NCBI GenBank assembly: GCA_958296005.1
Contig: CATQHQ010000002.1
Span: 1,609,501 to 1,673,500, forward strand
DNA length: 64,000 bases
Direction: 5' to 3'
Source: Longimicrobiales bacterium
GTDB taxonomy: Bacteria > Gemmatimonadota > Gemmatimonadetes > Longimicrobiales > Gaopeijiaceae
Positions 8,576 through 18,765 of the stretch are shown in pieces; position 1 is the first letter of the stretch, and every line of letters begins with the position of its first letter. A model generated the notes under the pieces. It did no database searches. It saw only the letters and a program-made list of their open reading frames with translations, and had not been told where the DNA came from. The translations under genes and the position numbers were made by a program.

Positions 8576-9352
8576 TTATCGAGTCGGGCCGGCGGAGACC
8601 GGCACCATCAGAACTTCGCCCGGGTAGATGCGGGAGCTCCGAAGGTTGTTGGCCGACTTGAGTTGGTCCACCGTCGTGTCGTGGGCCCTGGCGATCTTCA
8701 AGAGGGTGTCGCCGGTTCGGACTTCGTAACGGACGGTCGAAGCTACGCGGGTCGCTTCCGGCGCCGCCCGCTTCCTGGCTTCGAGAGCCGCCACGTACCC
8801 CTCGTATTGGCGGGGGTACACGGCGACGTGGTAGTGGGGCGGCCGCCGTTCCCGAGTGGCTTCGACCACGCCCGCCGCCTCCAAGCTCAGGAGCACGCGC
8901 TCCAGCCAGCGGCGACACGCCGGCGCGTTGCTTCTGCGAAGATCCACTACCATGCCCGCCGGATGCACCGAGCGAGCCGACCCGTTGCGGGGCTGTCGGG
9001 ACTTGGGACGGGTCAGGCTGGTCACCACCAGCTGCTCGCCGCAGGCGTTCCTGTACTGCTTGGACAGTCGCTCGACGAACGTGCGCACCGCCGGCCGCGC
9101 GTAGGGGAACGACACTTCGTGGATCTGGTAGTCCTGGTTGGGTCGTAGGCGAACCAGAAGCCCCAGCTCCACGAACCGCTCGACCTGGGCCGAAGTCGCG
9201 ATGCGGGTGAAGTCGTGAAGGTCGGCCTGACGGTTCTGCGCGTCCATCGACGCTCGGCTGCCTCGGAGACTCTGGGCCTGGACGGCGACCGGCGCCGACG
9301 CAACCAGGAGTCCCATCAAGAACACCACGATCCGAACTCCGATCCGCGTCAT
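8576..9352 (-). CDS. Secreted DUF5715 protein with C-terminal LysM domain
   Basis: A 258-residue exported protein. The signal peptide spans about residues 1-26 ([24 protein letters not shown]). The central part has [41 protein letters not shown] and [10 protein letters not shown], the conserved blocks of DUF5715, with an arrangement recalling D,D-peptidase/M15 folds (H..D and HYHVAV). A LysM domain follows at the C-terminus ([29 protein letters not shown]), so it should bind peptidoglycan. The ATG at 9350-9352 has GGAGG 7 bases upstream. The enzymatic activity is not established for this family, so peptidase is only a suggestion. Confidence 0.82.
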   Translation of the reverse strand: MTRIGVRIVVFLMGLLVASAPVAVQAQSLRGSRASMDAQNRQADLHDFTRIATSAQVERFVELGLLVRLRPNQDYQIHEVSFPYARPAVRTFVERLSKQYRNACGEQLVVTSLTRPKSRQPRNGSARSVHPAGMVVDLRRSNAPACRRWLERVLLSLEAAGVVEATRERRPPHYHVAVYPRQYEGYVAALEARKRAAPEATRVASTVRYEVRTGDTLLKIARAHDTTVDQLKSANNLRSSRIYPGEVLMVPVSAGPTR

Positions 9353-9521
9353 TTCGGCTCCCTCCCACAAGGCCCCGGCCCCCGGGTCCGCTCCCGCTCA
9401 AGGTGTAACGATCCGATCCGAAACATATGTTTTCTCCAGCCGCGATGCAAGCAATTTCGTCCCACGGCACCATGTCCGCGTGCCCCGAATCCGCGTGCAG
9501 GCAAACGGCCCTGCGTCCCCG

Positions 9522-10169
9522 TCACGGCGCATCCAGCCCCCATGACCTAGCGATGCCTTCCACCGCGCTGATGACGAACTGCACGCCCACGGCCATGATC
9601 ACCAGTCCCATGATCCGCGTGACCACGTTGAGGCCCGTCCGGCCCAGCGTCTCCAGCAGTCGGTGCGCCAAGATGAGGGTCGGCAACGCCACCACGCCCA
9701 CCAGAAGGCAGGCCACGTACACCGAAGTCGCCTGAAACGCGTTCGCCGCCTGCCCCTCCAAGGCGATCACCGTCACGATCGCGCCTGGGCCCGTCAGGGT
9801 GGGCAACCCCAGGGGAATCACGGCCAGCGTCTTGCGGGTGGCGGCCTCGTCCTGCTCTTGCCGGGTGGTCTTCGTGCGGGCCCGCTTGGCCTGGAGCATG
9901 TCGGAACCCATTCCGAAGAAGATCACCCCGGCGGTGATCTGCAGCGCCTCCGTCGTGATGCTGAAGAACCCAAGCACCCACGTGCCCGCCAGCGCGAAGA
10001 CCACGAGTACGACGATCGAGGTCACGACCCCCCATAGGGCCGTGTAGAAGCGCTCGTGGCGCGTGTCCTCCATCGTCAGCGCAACGAAGATGGGGATCGC
10101 GCTGAAGGGGTTGTACACCACGAGCAGCGAGGTGAAGGCGATCACCCCGAAGGCAAGGTCGGACTGCAT
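9522..10169 (-). CDS. MarC family integral membrane protein
   Basis: A 215-residue protein with six predicted transmembrane segments. It contains the family blocks FTSLLVVYNPFSAIPIFVALT, AGVIFFGMGSDML and IPLGLPTLTGPGAIVTVIAL. MarC proteins (UPF0056) have no proven transport substrate. It lies 30 bp after the superoxide dismutase gene on the same strand and may share its transcript. About 150 bp without a gene separate it from the DUF5715 gene. Confidence 0.9.
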   Translation of the reverse strand: MQSDLAFGVIAFTSLLVVYNPFSAIPIFVALTMEDTRHERFYTALWGVVTSIVVLVVFALAGTWVLGFFSITTEALQITAGVIFFGMGSDMLQAKRARTKTTRQEQDEAATRKTLAVIPLGLPTLTGPGAIVTVIALEGQAANAFQATSVYVACLLVGVVALPTLILAHRLLETLGRTGLNVVTRIMGLVIMAVGVQFVISAVEGIARSWGLDAP

Positions 10170-10199
10170 CGGCGTCAGGGCGCGAGTGGCCCAGCGTCC

Positions 10200-10820
<621 letters not shown>

Positions 10821-10849
10821 GGTCTCGTGCTCCTCGTAGTTTGGTGGCC

Positions 10850-12160
10850 ATGAAGTTGTCGAATCGCCGGGCGGCTCCGCAAGGTCCCATGGTCCCCCGA
10901 AGCTCCGAGCGCACCCCAGGCTTCGAGGGCGTCCGAAGGATCCTCCTCGTGGACTGCGACATGTTCTTCGTCCAGGTGGCCCGCCTGGAGGATCCGCAGG
11001 GCGCGGGAAAGCACCCTCTTCTGCTGGTGGGCGGCCGCAGCGCCCGGGGCGTGATCACCTCCGCCTCCTACGCAGCGCGGGAGTACGGCGTCCGCTCCGG
11101 GATGCCCACCATGCGAGCCCGCGCGCTCTGTCCTGATGCGACGGTCGTGCCGGTGCCCCGGGAAGCGTGCGTGGAGCGGAGCCGTGCCGTGCGGGATCTC
11201 CTCCGGGAGCTCTCCCCCGTCGTGCAGGCAGCCTCGATCGACGAGTTCTACCTGGACATGACGGGCACGGAGCGGATGCTGAAGGGGGAAGGCTTGACGG
11301 CCACCGCCGACCGGATCCGGCGTGTGGTGCGGGAGCGGACCGAGATCGCGGTGTCGCTGGGGGGCGGCACCCAGCGGGTGGTGGCGAAGGTGGCGACCCG
11401 AGCCGCCAAGCCCGACGGCGTGCACGTGGTGCCGCCGGGGGAAGAAGCGGCGTTCATGGCGCGCCTGCGGCTGAAGGACCTGCCCGGGATCGGGCCTGCG
11501 TTCCTGGCCCAGCTGGAGCGCAAGGGACTCCGCACCGTGGCGGAGACGGCTGCGGTGGAGCGGGAGTGGCTGACCCGTTGGTTCGGGCCGTCCCGAGGGC
11601 CGTGGCTGTGGGAGCGGGTGCGTGGGATCGATCCCAGCGAGGTGGACGCCCGGGAGCGCCGCAAGTCGATCAGCTCCGAGCGCACCTTCTTCGAGGACGT
11701 AGGGGACGACGAGGAGCTGGAACGTCGGCTCCTAGGGCTGTGCTGCTCCGTGGGCGGCCAGCTGCGCGCGAAGGAGCTGCGCGCCCGAACCGTCACCGTG
11801 AAGATCCGCGACCACGACTTCAGGACGCGCCAAGCGGGAAGCACGCAGTCGAAGGGAATCGAGACGGACCGAGCGTTGTTCGCGGTCGCCTCCTCCCTGC
11901 TAGGCGAGCTCCGGCACCGTCGCAGGACGGGAGCGCGGCTGCTGGGCGTCGGCGTCTCCAACTTGGTGCGACAGTCGGCGACGCAGACGGAGCTCTTCGC
12001 GGGATCGGCGACGACGGGCGGAGCGGACGTGCCGCGCGGGCGGACCGTCGTCGAGACCGAGCGGGAGAGGACGATCGCTCGGGCCGTGGATCAGGTCCGC
12101 CAGCGCTTCGGGCGGCAGGCTCTCCGTCCAGCCCGGGTGTTGGAACCGGAGGAGCGCTGA
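10850..12160 (+). CDS. dinB: Y-family DNA polymerase (DinB / Pol IV)
   Basis: A 436-residue translesion polymerase. Catalytic carboxylates are visible in LLVDCDMFF and [13 protein letters not shown]. The thumb has helix-hairpin-helix motifs ([20 protein letters not shown]) and the little-finger domain ends the protein ([24 protein letters not shown]). The C-terminus shows no obvious clamp-binding QLxLF, but TQTELFAG may serve. The start is uncertain: ATG at 10850 is used here, but ATG at 10889 would leave a more normal intergenic space next to sodA and is closer to the conserved region. Confidence 0.92.
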   Translation: MKLSNRRAAPQGPMVPRSSERTPGFEGVRRILLVDCDMFFVQVARLEDPQGAGKHPLLLVGGRSARGVITSASYAAREYGVRSGMPTMRARALCPDATVVPVPREACVERSRAVRDLLRELSPVVQAASIDEFYLDMTGTERMLKGEGLTATADRIRRVVRERTEIAVSLGGGTQRVVAKVATRAAKPDGVHVVPPGEEAAFMARLRLKDLPGIGPAFLAQLERKGLRTVAETAAVEREWLTRWFGPSRGPWLWERVRGIDPSEVDARERRKSISSERTFFEDVGDDEELERRLLGLCCSVGGQLRAKELRARTVTVKIRDHDFRTRQAGSTQSKGIETDRALFAVASSLLGELRHRRRTGARLLGVGVSNLVRQSATQTELFAGSATTGGADVPRGRTVVETERERTIARAVDQVRQRFGRQALRPARVLEPEER

Positions 12161-12175
12161 GCCGGCAGCCCTACC

Positions 12176-13873
12176 CTACCGTCTGCCCATCCAGGGCTTC
12201 CGCTCGAAGTAGTCCCGGGTCATCGCCACGACTTGGGGCGCCAGGAGCGCCAGCGCGATCAGGTTGGGCCAGATCACGATCGCCAGCAGGGCGTCTCCCA
12301 GAGACCAAATGACGCCCAGCGACAGGATCGCGCCCACGAAGTGGAGGACCACGAAGACGATCTTGTAGGGCACCACCGCCTTGGCGCCGAAGAGGTAGTT
12401 GGCGCAGCGGTCGCCGTAGTAGCTCCACGAAATCGCCGTCGAGATCGCGAAGAGCAGCACCGAGAGGACGACGATGTAGTGGCCCCAGTCGCCGATCGGC
12501 GAGAGTCCGCGCTGGAACGCCTGCATCGTCAGCGGCGCCCCGCTCTCCACCGCCATCCCGTAGAGGGAGCCGTAGGTCTGGCCGTCGTCTCCCCGGGCAA
12601 CCCCTTCCTCCGGGTCGATCACGCCGGTGAAGGGCTGGGCTTGGTCCTCGTCCAAGAAGAGCCGGTCCACTGGGACCTCGTGCCACGAGACGCGGGGATC
12701 GGTCGGGCCGGAGGCGGCGTGGGACCCGTCCTCGATTCGGATCTCGGCGTCGGAAGAGATGTCGAGGTAGCTCCCGTCCACCTGCACCGAACGGTACGAC
12801 AAGTCGCCGCCGCCCAAGGTGATCTCGGTGGGGAAGCGGTCGTTCCAGACGCCGGTCATGATCACCAGCAGCCCCGTCATCGTGCAGATGATCAGGGTGT
12901 CGATGAAGGGCTCCAAGAGGGCCACGACGCCTTCGGACACCGGTTCGTCGGTCTTGGCCGCGGAGTGGGCGATCGGCGCGGACCCCTGCCCCGCCTCGTT
13001 GGAGAAGAGCCCTCGGCGGACCCCCCACATGAGGGTCACGAGGAAGGCGCCGACTCCGGTGCCCGCCACCCCCGCGGTCGGGTTGAAGGCTTCCTGGAAG
13101 ATGAGGCCGAAGGCGGGCAGCACATCGCCCACGTTCATGACCAGGACGCAAAGGGCGCCCAGCACGTAGACGGTCGCCATCATCGGCGCCAGGATCGAGG
13201 TGACCCGGCCGATGCGGGTGATGCCGCCGAGAATGACGGCAGCGACCAAGGCGGAGGTCGTCAGACCGCTGACCCACTTGGGGATGCCGAACTCGGTGAG
13301 GAGGCTGTCCGCCACCGTGTTGGCCTGGACGCCGCTCCCCGTCGTGAAGGCGGTGAGCCCCAGGCAGATGGCGAAGAAGACGGCCATCCACCTCCACTTC
13401 GGCCCCAGCCCGCGCTCGATGTAGTACATGGGGCCGCCGGAGACCGTGCCGGCCCACTCGCCCTCGTGCTCCTGGACCCGGTATTTCTGGGCCAGGGTGA
13501 CCTCCGAGTACTTGGTCGCCATGCCCACCGCCGCAGTGACCCACATCCAGAAGAGAGCCCCTGGGCCGCCCCAGTGAATGGCGATCGCCACGCCGGCGAT
13601 GTTGCCGATGCCGACGGTGGCCGACAGCGCGGTGGTCAGGGCCTGGAAGTGGGTGACGTCCCCCTCGTCCTCCGGGTCGTCGTACTTGCCCGACGCGACC
13701 GCGATGCCGTGGCCCAGGCGCTTGATCTGCACGAAGCCGAGGCGCAGGGTCAGGTACATGCCGATCCCCAACAGCAGGATCACCATGAAGGGGACGTTCT
13801 CGTTTCCGGCCGGGATCCCCAGCTCGACGACGTAGGTGGTGAGGAAGTCGGTCAGGCGGGTGATCAGGTCCAT
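12176..13873 (-). CDS. AGCS-family amino acid/cation symporter with an acidic insertion
   Basis: A 565-residue alanine/glycine:cation symporter. The signature blocks are present: ALTTALSATVGIGNIAGVAIAI, GGPMYYIERGLG, LMWGVRRGLFSNEAGQGSAPIAHSAAKTDEPV and AISWSYYGDRCANYLFG. It should carry small neutral amino acids with Na+ or H+ across the inner membrane through about ten helices. Between VIMTGVW (about residue 343) and APLTMQAFQRGL (about 446) lies roughly 100 residues of polar, Asp/Glu-rich sequence that most family members lack. It ends 15 bp from the convergent dinB gene. Confidence 0.92.
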   Translation of the reverse strand: MDLITRLTDFLTTYVVELGIPAGNENVPFMVILLLGIGMYLTLRLGFVQIKRLGHGIAVASGKYDDPEDEGDVTHFQALTTALSATVGIGNIAGVAIAIHWGGPGALFWMWVTAAVGMATKYSEVTLAQKYRVQEHEGEWAGTVSGGPMYYIERGLGPKWRWMAVFFAICLGLTAFTTGSGVQANTVADSLLTEFGIPKWVSGLTTSALVAAVILGGITRIGRVTSILAPMMATVYVLGALCVLVMNVGDVLPAFGLIFQEAFNPTAGVAGTGVGAFLVTLMWGVRRGLFSNEAGQGSAPIAHSAAKTDEPVSEGVVALLEPFIDTLIICTMTGLLVIMTGVWNDRFPTEITLGGGDLSYRSVQVDGSYLDISSDAEIRIEDGSHAASGPTDPRVSWHEVPVDRLFLDEDQAQPFTGVIDPEEGVARGDDGQTYGSLYGMAVESGAPLTMQAFQRGLSPIGDWGHYIVVLSVLLFAISTAISWSYYGDRCANYLFGAKAVVPYKIVFVVLHFVGAILSLGVIWSLGDALLAIVIWPNLIALALLAPQVVAMTRDYFERKPWMGRR

Positions 13874-14059
13874 GGGCGTCGGGAGTCGCTAGGGGAAGGG
13901 CGAAGGGAAGCCGTGAACCTACGGCGACGGCGGGAGGAACGCTACCGGGAGCCGGTCGTACGTGGGTTGCGAAGCCTCGACGATGTTGACAGGCCGCGTC
14001 CGGGAACGGGAAGCTTCTCCCGATCCGAACCCACCGACCACTTCCTCGTGGAGCCATCC

Positions 14060-17000
14060 GTGAGCCACGCCGCCCTTCCCCAACGTAGCCGCACGCAACC
14101 CGCCGGCACTTCGCCTCTCGCCAACGCCGGGCTGCGGAGATCGATCGCCCTGTTGGTCGCAGGCTCTCCGGCGATGCTGCTGCCGGTCGCCCCGGCGGCT
14201 GCCCAGCAGCCTGCCCCCGAGGAGTACTCCGCGCTGCGCTACCGCTTCATCGGACCCGACGGAAACCGGGCGATCGCCGTCGTGGGCGAGCCGGGCAACC
14301 CGCTGTCGATCTACGTGGGCGCGGCGTCGGGCGGGCTGTGGCGCACGCGGGACGGCGGGGTCAACTGGACGCCCGTGTTCGACGACCAGTCGGCCTCGTC
14401 GGTCTCGGCGCTGGCGATGGCGCCGTCGGACCCCAACGTGATCTGGGCAGGCACGGGGGAGACGTTCGTGATCCGCCCCGCCCACGCGATGGGCGACGGC
14501 ATCTACCGCTCCACCGACGGCGGCGACACGTGGGAGAAGAGGGGCTTGGAGGCCACGGGGCGGATCGGGCGGATCGAGATCGACCCCCGAGACCCGGACG
14601 TGGTGTTCGCCTGCGCGCTGGGCCACGCCTACGGCCCCCAGCCGGAGCGGGGCGTGTACCGCACGACCGACGGCGGCGAGTCGTGGGAGCTCGTCCTGCA
14701 CGTGTCGCAGGACGCCGGCTGCATCGACTTGGCGATCGACCACGGGAACCCCCGCATCCTCTTCGCGTCGTTCTGGGACGTGCAGATCGACACCTGGGGG
14801 CTGGACAGCGGTGGACCCGACAGCGGCGTCTGGCGATCGACCGACGGCGGGACCACGTGGGAGCGGCTGTCTCACCGGGGCCGGGGGCTGCCGAGCCCCG
14901 ACACGGCCATGATCGGCAAGGTTGCGGTGGAGGTGGCGCCGTCCAACTCGGGACGGGTGTACGTGCTCACGGAGGAGTCGAGTCCGGGCTTCTACCGTTC
15001 CGACGACGGCGGCGACAGCTGGGAGCTGGTGCTGCGCAACCACACGATCAACGAGCGCGCGCCCTACTACACGCGCTTCGGGGTGGACCCGGTGGACGAG
15101 AACCGGGTCTACTTCGCCTCCGTCCGCTTCTCGATGTCGGTGGACGGCGGGCGGAGCCTGGTGGACGACCCGCCCCGGGGCGGCGGCGACACCCACGACG
15201 TGTGGATCGATCCCACCAACGCCGACCGGGTCATGGTCGCCGACGACGGCGGGCTCACGATCTCGCTGAACCGAGGCCGGACGTTCCGGCGGGTCGTGCT
15301 GCCGATCGCCCAGATGTACCACGTCTGGGTGGACGACGAGGTGCCGTACAACGTCTACGGGAACCGGCAGGACGGCTGGTCGTACCGGGGACCGTCCAAC
15401 AGCCGGGGCGGGGCGATTCCCCTGGGGATGTGGCACGGAGTCGGCGGGTGCGAGAGCGGCTTCGGCATCCCGGACCCGACCGACAGCAACATCGTGTGGT
15501 CGGGCTGCTACGACGGCGGGCTCGAGCGCTACGACCACCGGACGAAGCAGGTGCGCTCGGTGCGGGTGTGGCCGGAGGCCGCCTACGGCTGGGCGCCGGC
15601 GGAGCTCAAGTTCCGCTGGCACTGGACGTTCCCCATCCACATCTCGCCCCACGACAACAACACGGTCTACGTGGGCAGCCAGCACGTCCATCGGACCACC
15701 GACGGGGGCCATTCGTGGGACGTGATCTCGCCCGACCTCACCACGAACGACAAGAGCCGGCAGCAGAGCTCGGGCGGCGTCGCCATCGACAACCTGATGA
15801 CGTTCGACGGATCGACTCTGTACGCCCTCGCCGAGTCGCCGCTGGAGCGGGGGCTGATCTGGGCCGGGAGCAACGACGGACAGGTGCACCTGACCCGGGA
15901 CGGCGGCGGAAGCTGGACCAACCTGACCGGGAACGTGCCGGCGCTGCCGCCCTGGGGCACGATCGCCAACATCGAGCCGTCGCGGTGGGACCCGGCGGCG
16001 GCGTACATGGCGGTGGACCTGCACCAGCTGGCCGACTTCGACCCGTACATCTACCGGACCAAGGACTACGGCGAGAGCTGGGAACGCATCTCGGAAGGCA
16101 TCCCCCCTTCCCCGCACAGCTTCGTCCACGTGGTGCGGGAGGACCACGAGCGGCCCGGGATGCTCTACGCCGGCACCGACAACTCGGTGTACTTCTCGCT
16201 GGACGACGGCGGCTCGTGGCTGCCCTTGCGCAACAACATGCCGCCGGCGCCGGTGTACTGGCTCACCACCCAGGAGAGCTTCGACGACCTGGTGGTGGGC
16301 ACCTACGGCCGGGGCTTCTACGTGATGGACGACGTGTCGCCGCTGCGGTCGCTGGACCGGGTGTCGGCGGCGGGAGAGCCGGCGCTGCTGCCGGCGCGCA
16401 GGGCGTATCGGTTCGCGCCCGTGCAGGGGATCAAGGCGGAGCGCAGCCACGTCGCCGGGCGCAACCCTCCCTACGGCGCCGACATCAACTTCTGGGCGCC
16501 TGGGAGCGAGGCGGACGAGGCGGGCGGCGGGGGCGCATCGGCTGGTCGCCGGGCGGTGCTCCGCATCCTGGGGCCGGAGGGAGACACGATCCGCACCTTG
16601 TCGACCGGTGCGCGACCCGGCATCAACCGGGTGTGGTGGGACTTGCGCTACGAACCGACGCGGCGGGCGAAGATCCGCACTGCGCCGCCGGGGCTGCCGT
16701 GGGTGCCCCTTGGGCCGGAGGGATGGCGGCCCCTGCGGACGTGGGACCTGGACCTGAACCAGGGGCAGCTCGGTCCCCGGGTGGTGCCCGGCACCTACCA
16801 GGTGGCGCTGGAGATCGACGGCGCCACGCTGACGACGCCGCTCGAAGTGCTGAAGGACCCGCACTCCGAGGGCGGGCTGGCCGAGATCCGCCGGCAGGTG
16901 GCGATGTCGCTGGTGATCCGGGACGAGATCAACGAGGTCGTGGCGATGATCGACCGGATCGAGTGGGCGCGGCGCCAGCTGGAGGACTTGGCGGAGATGC

Positions 17001-17347
17001 TCGCGGAGGATCCGACGGCGACGGAGCTGCTGGCCGAAGCCAAGGCGCTGGAGGAAACCGCGGTCCAGGTCGAGTCCAACTTGTTCGACATCTACCTGAC
17101 TGGCGCTCGGGAGGACGCCTTCCGCAACCCGATGAAGCTCTACGGGCGGCTGAGCGCCCTCTCCCAGGACGTGGGCTGGAGCAGCGCCGACTTTCCGCCG
17201 ACGGTCCCCCAGACGGAAGTGCACGAAGTGCTCCAGCAACGGCTGGAGGACACGCGCGCGCTCTTCGAGAAGCTGTTCGGGGAAGACGCGGAGGCGCTCA
17301 ACCGGATCCTCCGAGAACGGCGGCTGCCCATCATCGTGTCGCAGTGA
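14060..17347 (+). CDS. Secreted sortilin-like (VPS10/BNR repeat) beta-propeller protein
   Basis: A protein of about 1095 residues with an N-terminal signal (RSIALLVAGSPAMLLPVAPAAAQQ). At least eight BNR/Asp-box repeats of the form S/T-x-DGG-x-S/T-W follow (for example TRDGGVNWTPV, STDGGDTWEKR, TTDGGESWELV, SDDGGDSWELV, TTDGGHSWDVI). They should fold into one or two seven-bladed propellers as in sortilin-type glycosyl hydrolase-like proteins. The C-terminal 250 residues form a beta domain plus a helical, Glu-rich tail. GGAG 6 bases upstream supports the GTG at 14060. No catalytic residues can be assigned; ligand or glycan binding is likely. About 186 bp separate it from the divergent symporter, with nothing recognisable there. 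Confidence 0.85.
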   Translation: MSHAALPQRSRTQPAGTSPLANAGLRRSIALLVAGSPAMLLPVAPAAAQQPAPEEYSALRYRFIGPDGNRAIAVVGEPGNPLSIYVGAASGGLWRTRDGGVNWTPVFDDQSASSVSALAMAPSDPNVIWAGTGETFVIRPAHAMGDGIYRSTDGGDTWEKRGLEATGRIGRIEIDPRDPDVVFACALGHAYGPQPERGVYRTTDGGESWELVLHVSQDAGCIDLAIDHGNPRILFASFWDVQIDTWGLDSGGPDSGVWRSTDGGTTWERLSHRGRGLPSPDTAMIGKVAVEVAPSNSGRVYVLTEESSPGFYRSDDGGDSWELVLRNHTINERAPYYTRFGVDPVDENRVYFASVRFSMSVDGGRSLVDDPPRGGGDTHDVWIDPTNADRVMVADDGGLTISLNRGRTFRRVVLPIAQMYHVWVDDEVPYNVYGNRQDGWSYRGPSNSRGGAIPLGMWHGVGGCESGFGIPDPTDSNIVWSGCYDGGLERYDHRTKQVRSVRVWPEAAYGWAPAELKFRWHWTFPIHISPHDNNTVYVGSQHVHRTTDGGHSWDVISPDLTTNDKSRQQSSGGVAIDNLMTFDGSTLYALAESPLERGLIWAGSNDGQVHLTRDGGGSWTNLTGNVPALPPWGTIANIEPSRWDPAAAYMAVDLHQLADFDPYIYRTKDYGESWERISEGIPPSPHSFVHVVREDHERPGMLYAGTDNSVYFSLDDGGSWLPLRNNMPPAPVYWLTTQESFDDLVVGTYGRGFYVMDDVSPLRSLDRVSAAGEPALLPARRAYRFAPVQGIKAERSHVAGRNPPYGADINFWAPGSEADEAGGGGASAGRRAVLRILGPEGDTIRTLSTGARPGINRVWWDLRYEPTRRAKIRTAPPGLPWVPLGPEGWRPLRTWDLDLNQGQLGPRVVPGTYQVALEIDGATLTTPLEVLKDPHSEGGLAEIRRQVAMSLVIRDEINEVVAMIDRIEWARRQLEDLAEMLAEDPTATELLAEAKALEETAVQVESNLFDIYLTGAREDAFRNPMKLYGRLSALSQDVGWSSADFPPTVPQTEVHEVLQQRLEDTRALFEKLFGEDAEALNRILRERRLPIIVSQ

Positions 17348-17368
17348 AGCGGCGTCCGCCGGTCGGGA

Positions 17369-17674
17369 TCAGGTCGAGTCCGTTCCCGCCGTCGAATCCG
17401 TTCCCGCCGCCTTGAGAAACCGCCGGCAAAGCTGTGCGACCCGCCATCCGTCGTCGGCTTCGGCCTGGTCCAGGATCCGTTGCACGTGCGGAACCAGCCG
17501 GCGCTCTCCCCACTGGCAACCAGTCGCCAGCTCGGCGCTGCGCGTGTCGCCCTCGTCCGCCCCGGTGATTAGCGCCCAGGCGCACGCCTCGTGGTAGTAC
17601 GGCGACCCGGGCTCCGGCAGGCGATACTCCGGCGGCCGGTCGTCTTGGTCTTCCTTTACGAACGCTCTGGACAT
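17369..17674 (-). CDS. Small MSRAFVKED protein, function unknown
   Basis: A 101-residue acidic protein that starts MSRAFVKEDQDD. I recall the same opening in some GreA/GreB-type proteins, but the zinc-free coiled coil and FKBP domain of GreA are absent. The rest is YRLPEPGSPYYHEACAWALITGADEGDTRSAELATGCQWG and a helical tail. The pattern suggests a small conserved helical protein. The last residues TDSTAGTDST are encoded by two 18-bp tandem repeats. The ATG at 17672-17674 is clear. I cannot assign a function. Confidence 0.65.
   Translation of the reverse strand: MSRAFVKEDQDDRPPEYRLPEPGSPYYHEACAWALITGADEGDTRSAELATGCQWGERRLVPHVQRILDQAEADDGWRVAQLCRRFLKAAGTDSTAGTDST
17373..17408. repeat. Two 18-bp tandem repeats at the 3' end of the MSRAFVKED gene
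   Basis: Two copies of GTCGARTCCGTTCCCGCC (one A/G difference) sit head to tail and encode the last residues of the small gene. Confidence 0.8.
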
Positions 17675-17724
17675 GGGAAGGCGGTGCGGGCCGAAGAGTC
17701 GTGGGGACTCCCAACGTTAGCGCG

Positions 17725-18765
17725 TCACCCCACCGTCGACATCATCTCGAAGATCGGCAGGTAGAGGGAGACGATCATGCCGCCGACCACGAGGCCCAGG
17801 ACGATCACCATCGCGGGCTCGACGGCGGAGAGGAGCGCCGCCACCGCCGTGTCCACCTCCTGGTCGTGGAAGTCGGCCACCCGGGCCAGCATCTCGTCCA
17901 GGGCGCCCGTCTGCTCTCCTACGTGGATCATCCGCACCACCACCGGCGGGAAGACGCCCGACGCCGCCAGGGGACCCGAGATCGTGTCGCCGGCGGCGAT
18001 CGACGCGCGGGACTCCATGACCGCATCGTGGACCACCCGGTTTCCTGCGGTCTTGGCGGTGACCTCCAGACCCTCCAGGATCGGGACGCCCGACGCAACG
18101 AGGGTCCCCAGGGTCCGGGTGAAGCGGGACACGGCAGCCTTCCGGACCACGGAGCCCGCCACGGGGACGCGCAGGATCAAGCGGTCCGCCGCCAGTCGCC
18201 CGCCGCTGGTCCCCCAGGCGTGCCGGACCGCGACCGCCGACGCCAGGAGGACCCCCAGCAACACCCACCACCAGCCTCGCACGACCTCGGAGGCGCCGAT
18301 CACGATGCGGGTGGGCAACGGAAGCGGCACGCCGGCCGAAGCGAACATCTCCTCGAAGGTCGGGACCACGAAGAGCAGCATCACCACGACAGCGGGAACG
18401 GCGGCGACGACGATCATCGCCGGGTAGATCAGCGCGCTCCTGACCTTGCGGGCCAGGACCTCGTTCTTCTCCAGGTAGTCCGCCAAGCGCAGGAGGATCG
18501 TGTCCAGCGCGCCTCCCGTCTCGCCCGCCGCCACCATGTCCACGCTGAGGTCCGTGAAGACCCCGGGGTGGCGGCTCATCGCCCCGGCAAGGGTGCTTCC
18601 CGACTCCACGTCGGCGATCATCGCCTGGATCACGCGACGGAGGGCGTCGTTTCCCGTCTGGCGGACCAGCACGTCCAGGCTCTGCACGATCGGCAGCCCC
18701 GCCCCGACCATCGTCGCAAAGAGGCGGGTGAACACGACCACCTCGCGGTTCGGCACGCGCTTCAC
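17725..18765 (-). CDS. pilC: Pilus inner-membrane platform protein PilC
   Basis: A 346-residue GspF/PilC protein. Two homologous GspF domains are visible: FTRLFATMVGAGLPIVQSLDVL to the first membrane helix pair, and SRFTRTLGTLVASGVPILEGLEV to the second, with the sequences MVAAGETGGALDTILLRLADYLEKNE and MIHVGEQTGALDEMLARVADFHDQEVD. It has three or four transmembrane helices. It anchors the motor ATPases to the pilus base. It lacks the roughly 60-residue N-terminal extension of many PilC proteins. The GTG start overlaps the pilT stop (GTGA), fixing the start. Confidence 0.92.
   Translation of the reverse strand: MKRVPNREVVVFTRLFATMVGAGLPIVQSLDVLVRQTGNDALRRVIQAMIADVESGSTLAGAMSRHPGVFTDLSVDMVAAGETGGALDTILLRLADYLEKNEVLARKVRSALIYPAMIVVAAVPAVVVMLLFVVPTFEEMFASAGVPLPLPTRIVIGASEVVRGWWWVLLGVLLASAVAVRHAWGTSGGRLAADRLILRVPVAGSVVRKAAVSRFTRTLGTLVASGVPILEGLEVTAKTAGNRVVHDAVMESRASIAAGDTISGPLAASGVFPPVVVRMIHVGEQTGALDEMLARVADFHDQEVDTAVAALLSAVEPAMVIVLGLVVGGMIVSLYLPIFEMMSTVG

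Noticed and set aside
12233-14059. N-terminal extension of the sortilin-like frame across the symporter gene
   Set aside because: This part is antisense to the AGCS gene; the GTG at 14060 has a ribosome binding site and a signal peptide follows.
13919-17239. A long minus-strand frame opposite the sortilin-like gene
   Set aside because: It is His/Arg/Val-rich and repetitive in the way antisense frames of BNR genes are; the plus strand has the Asp-box repeats.
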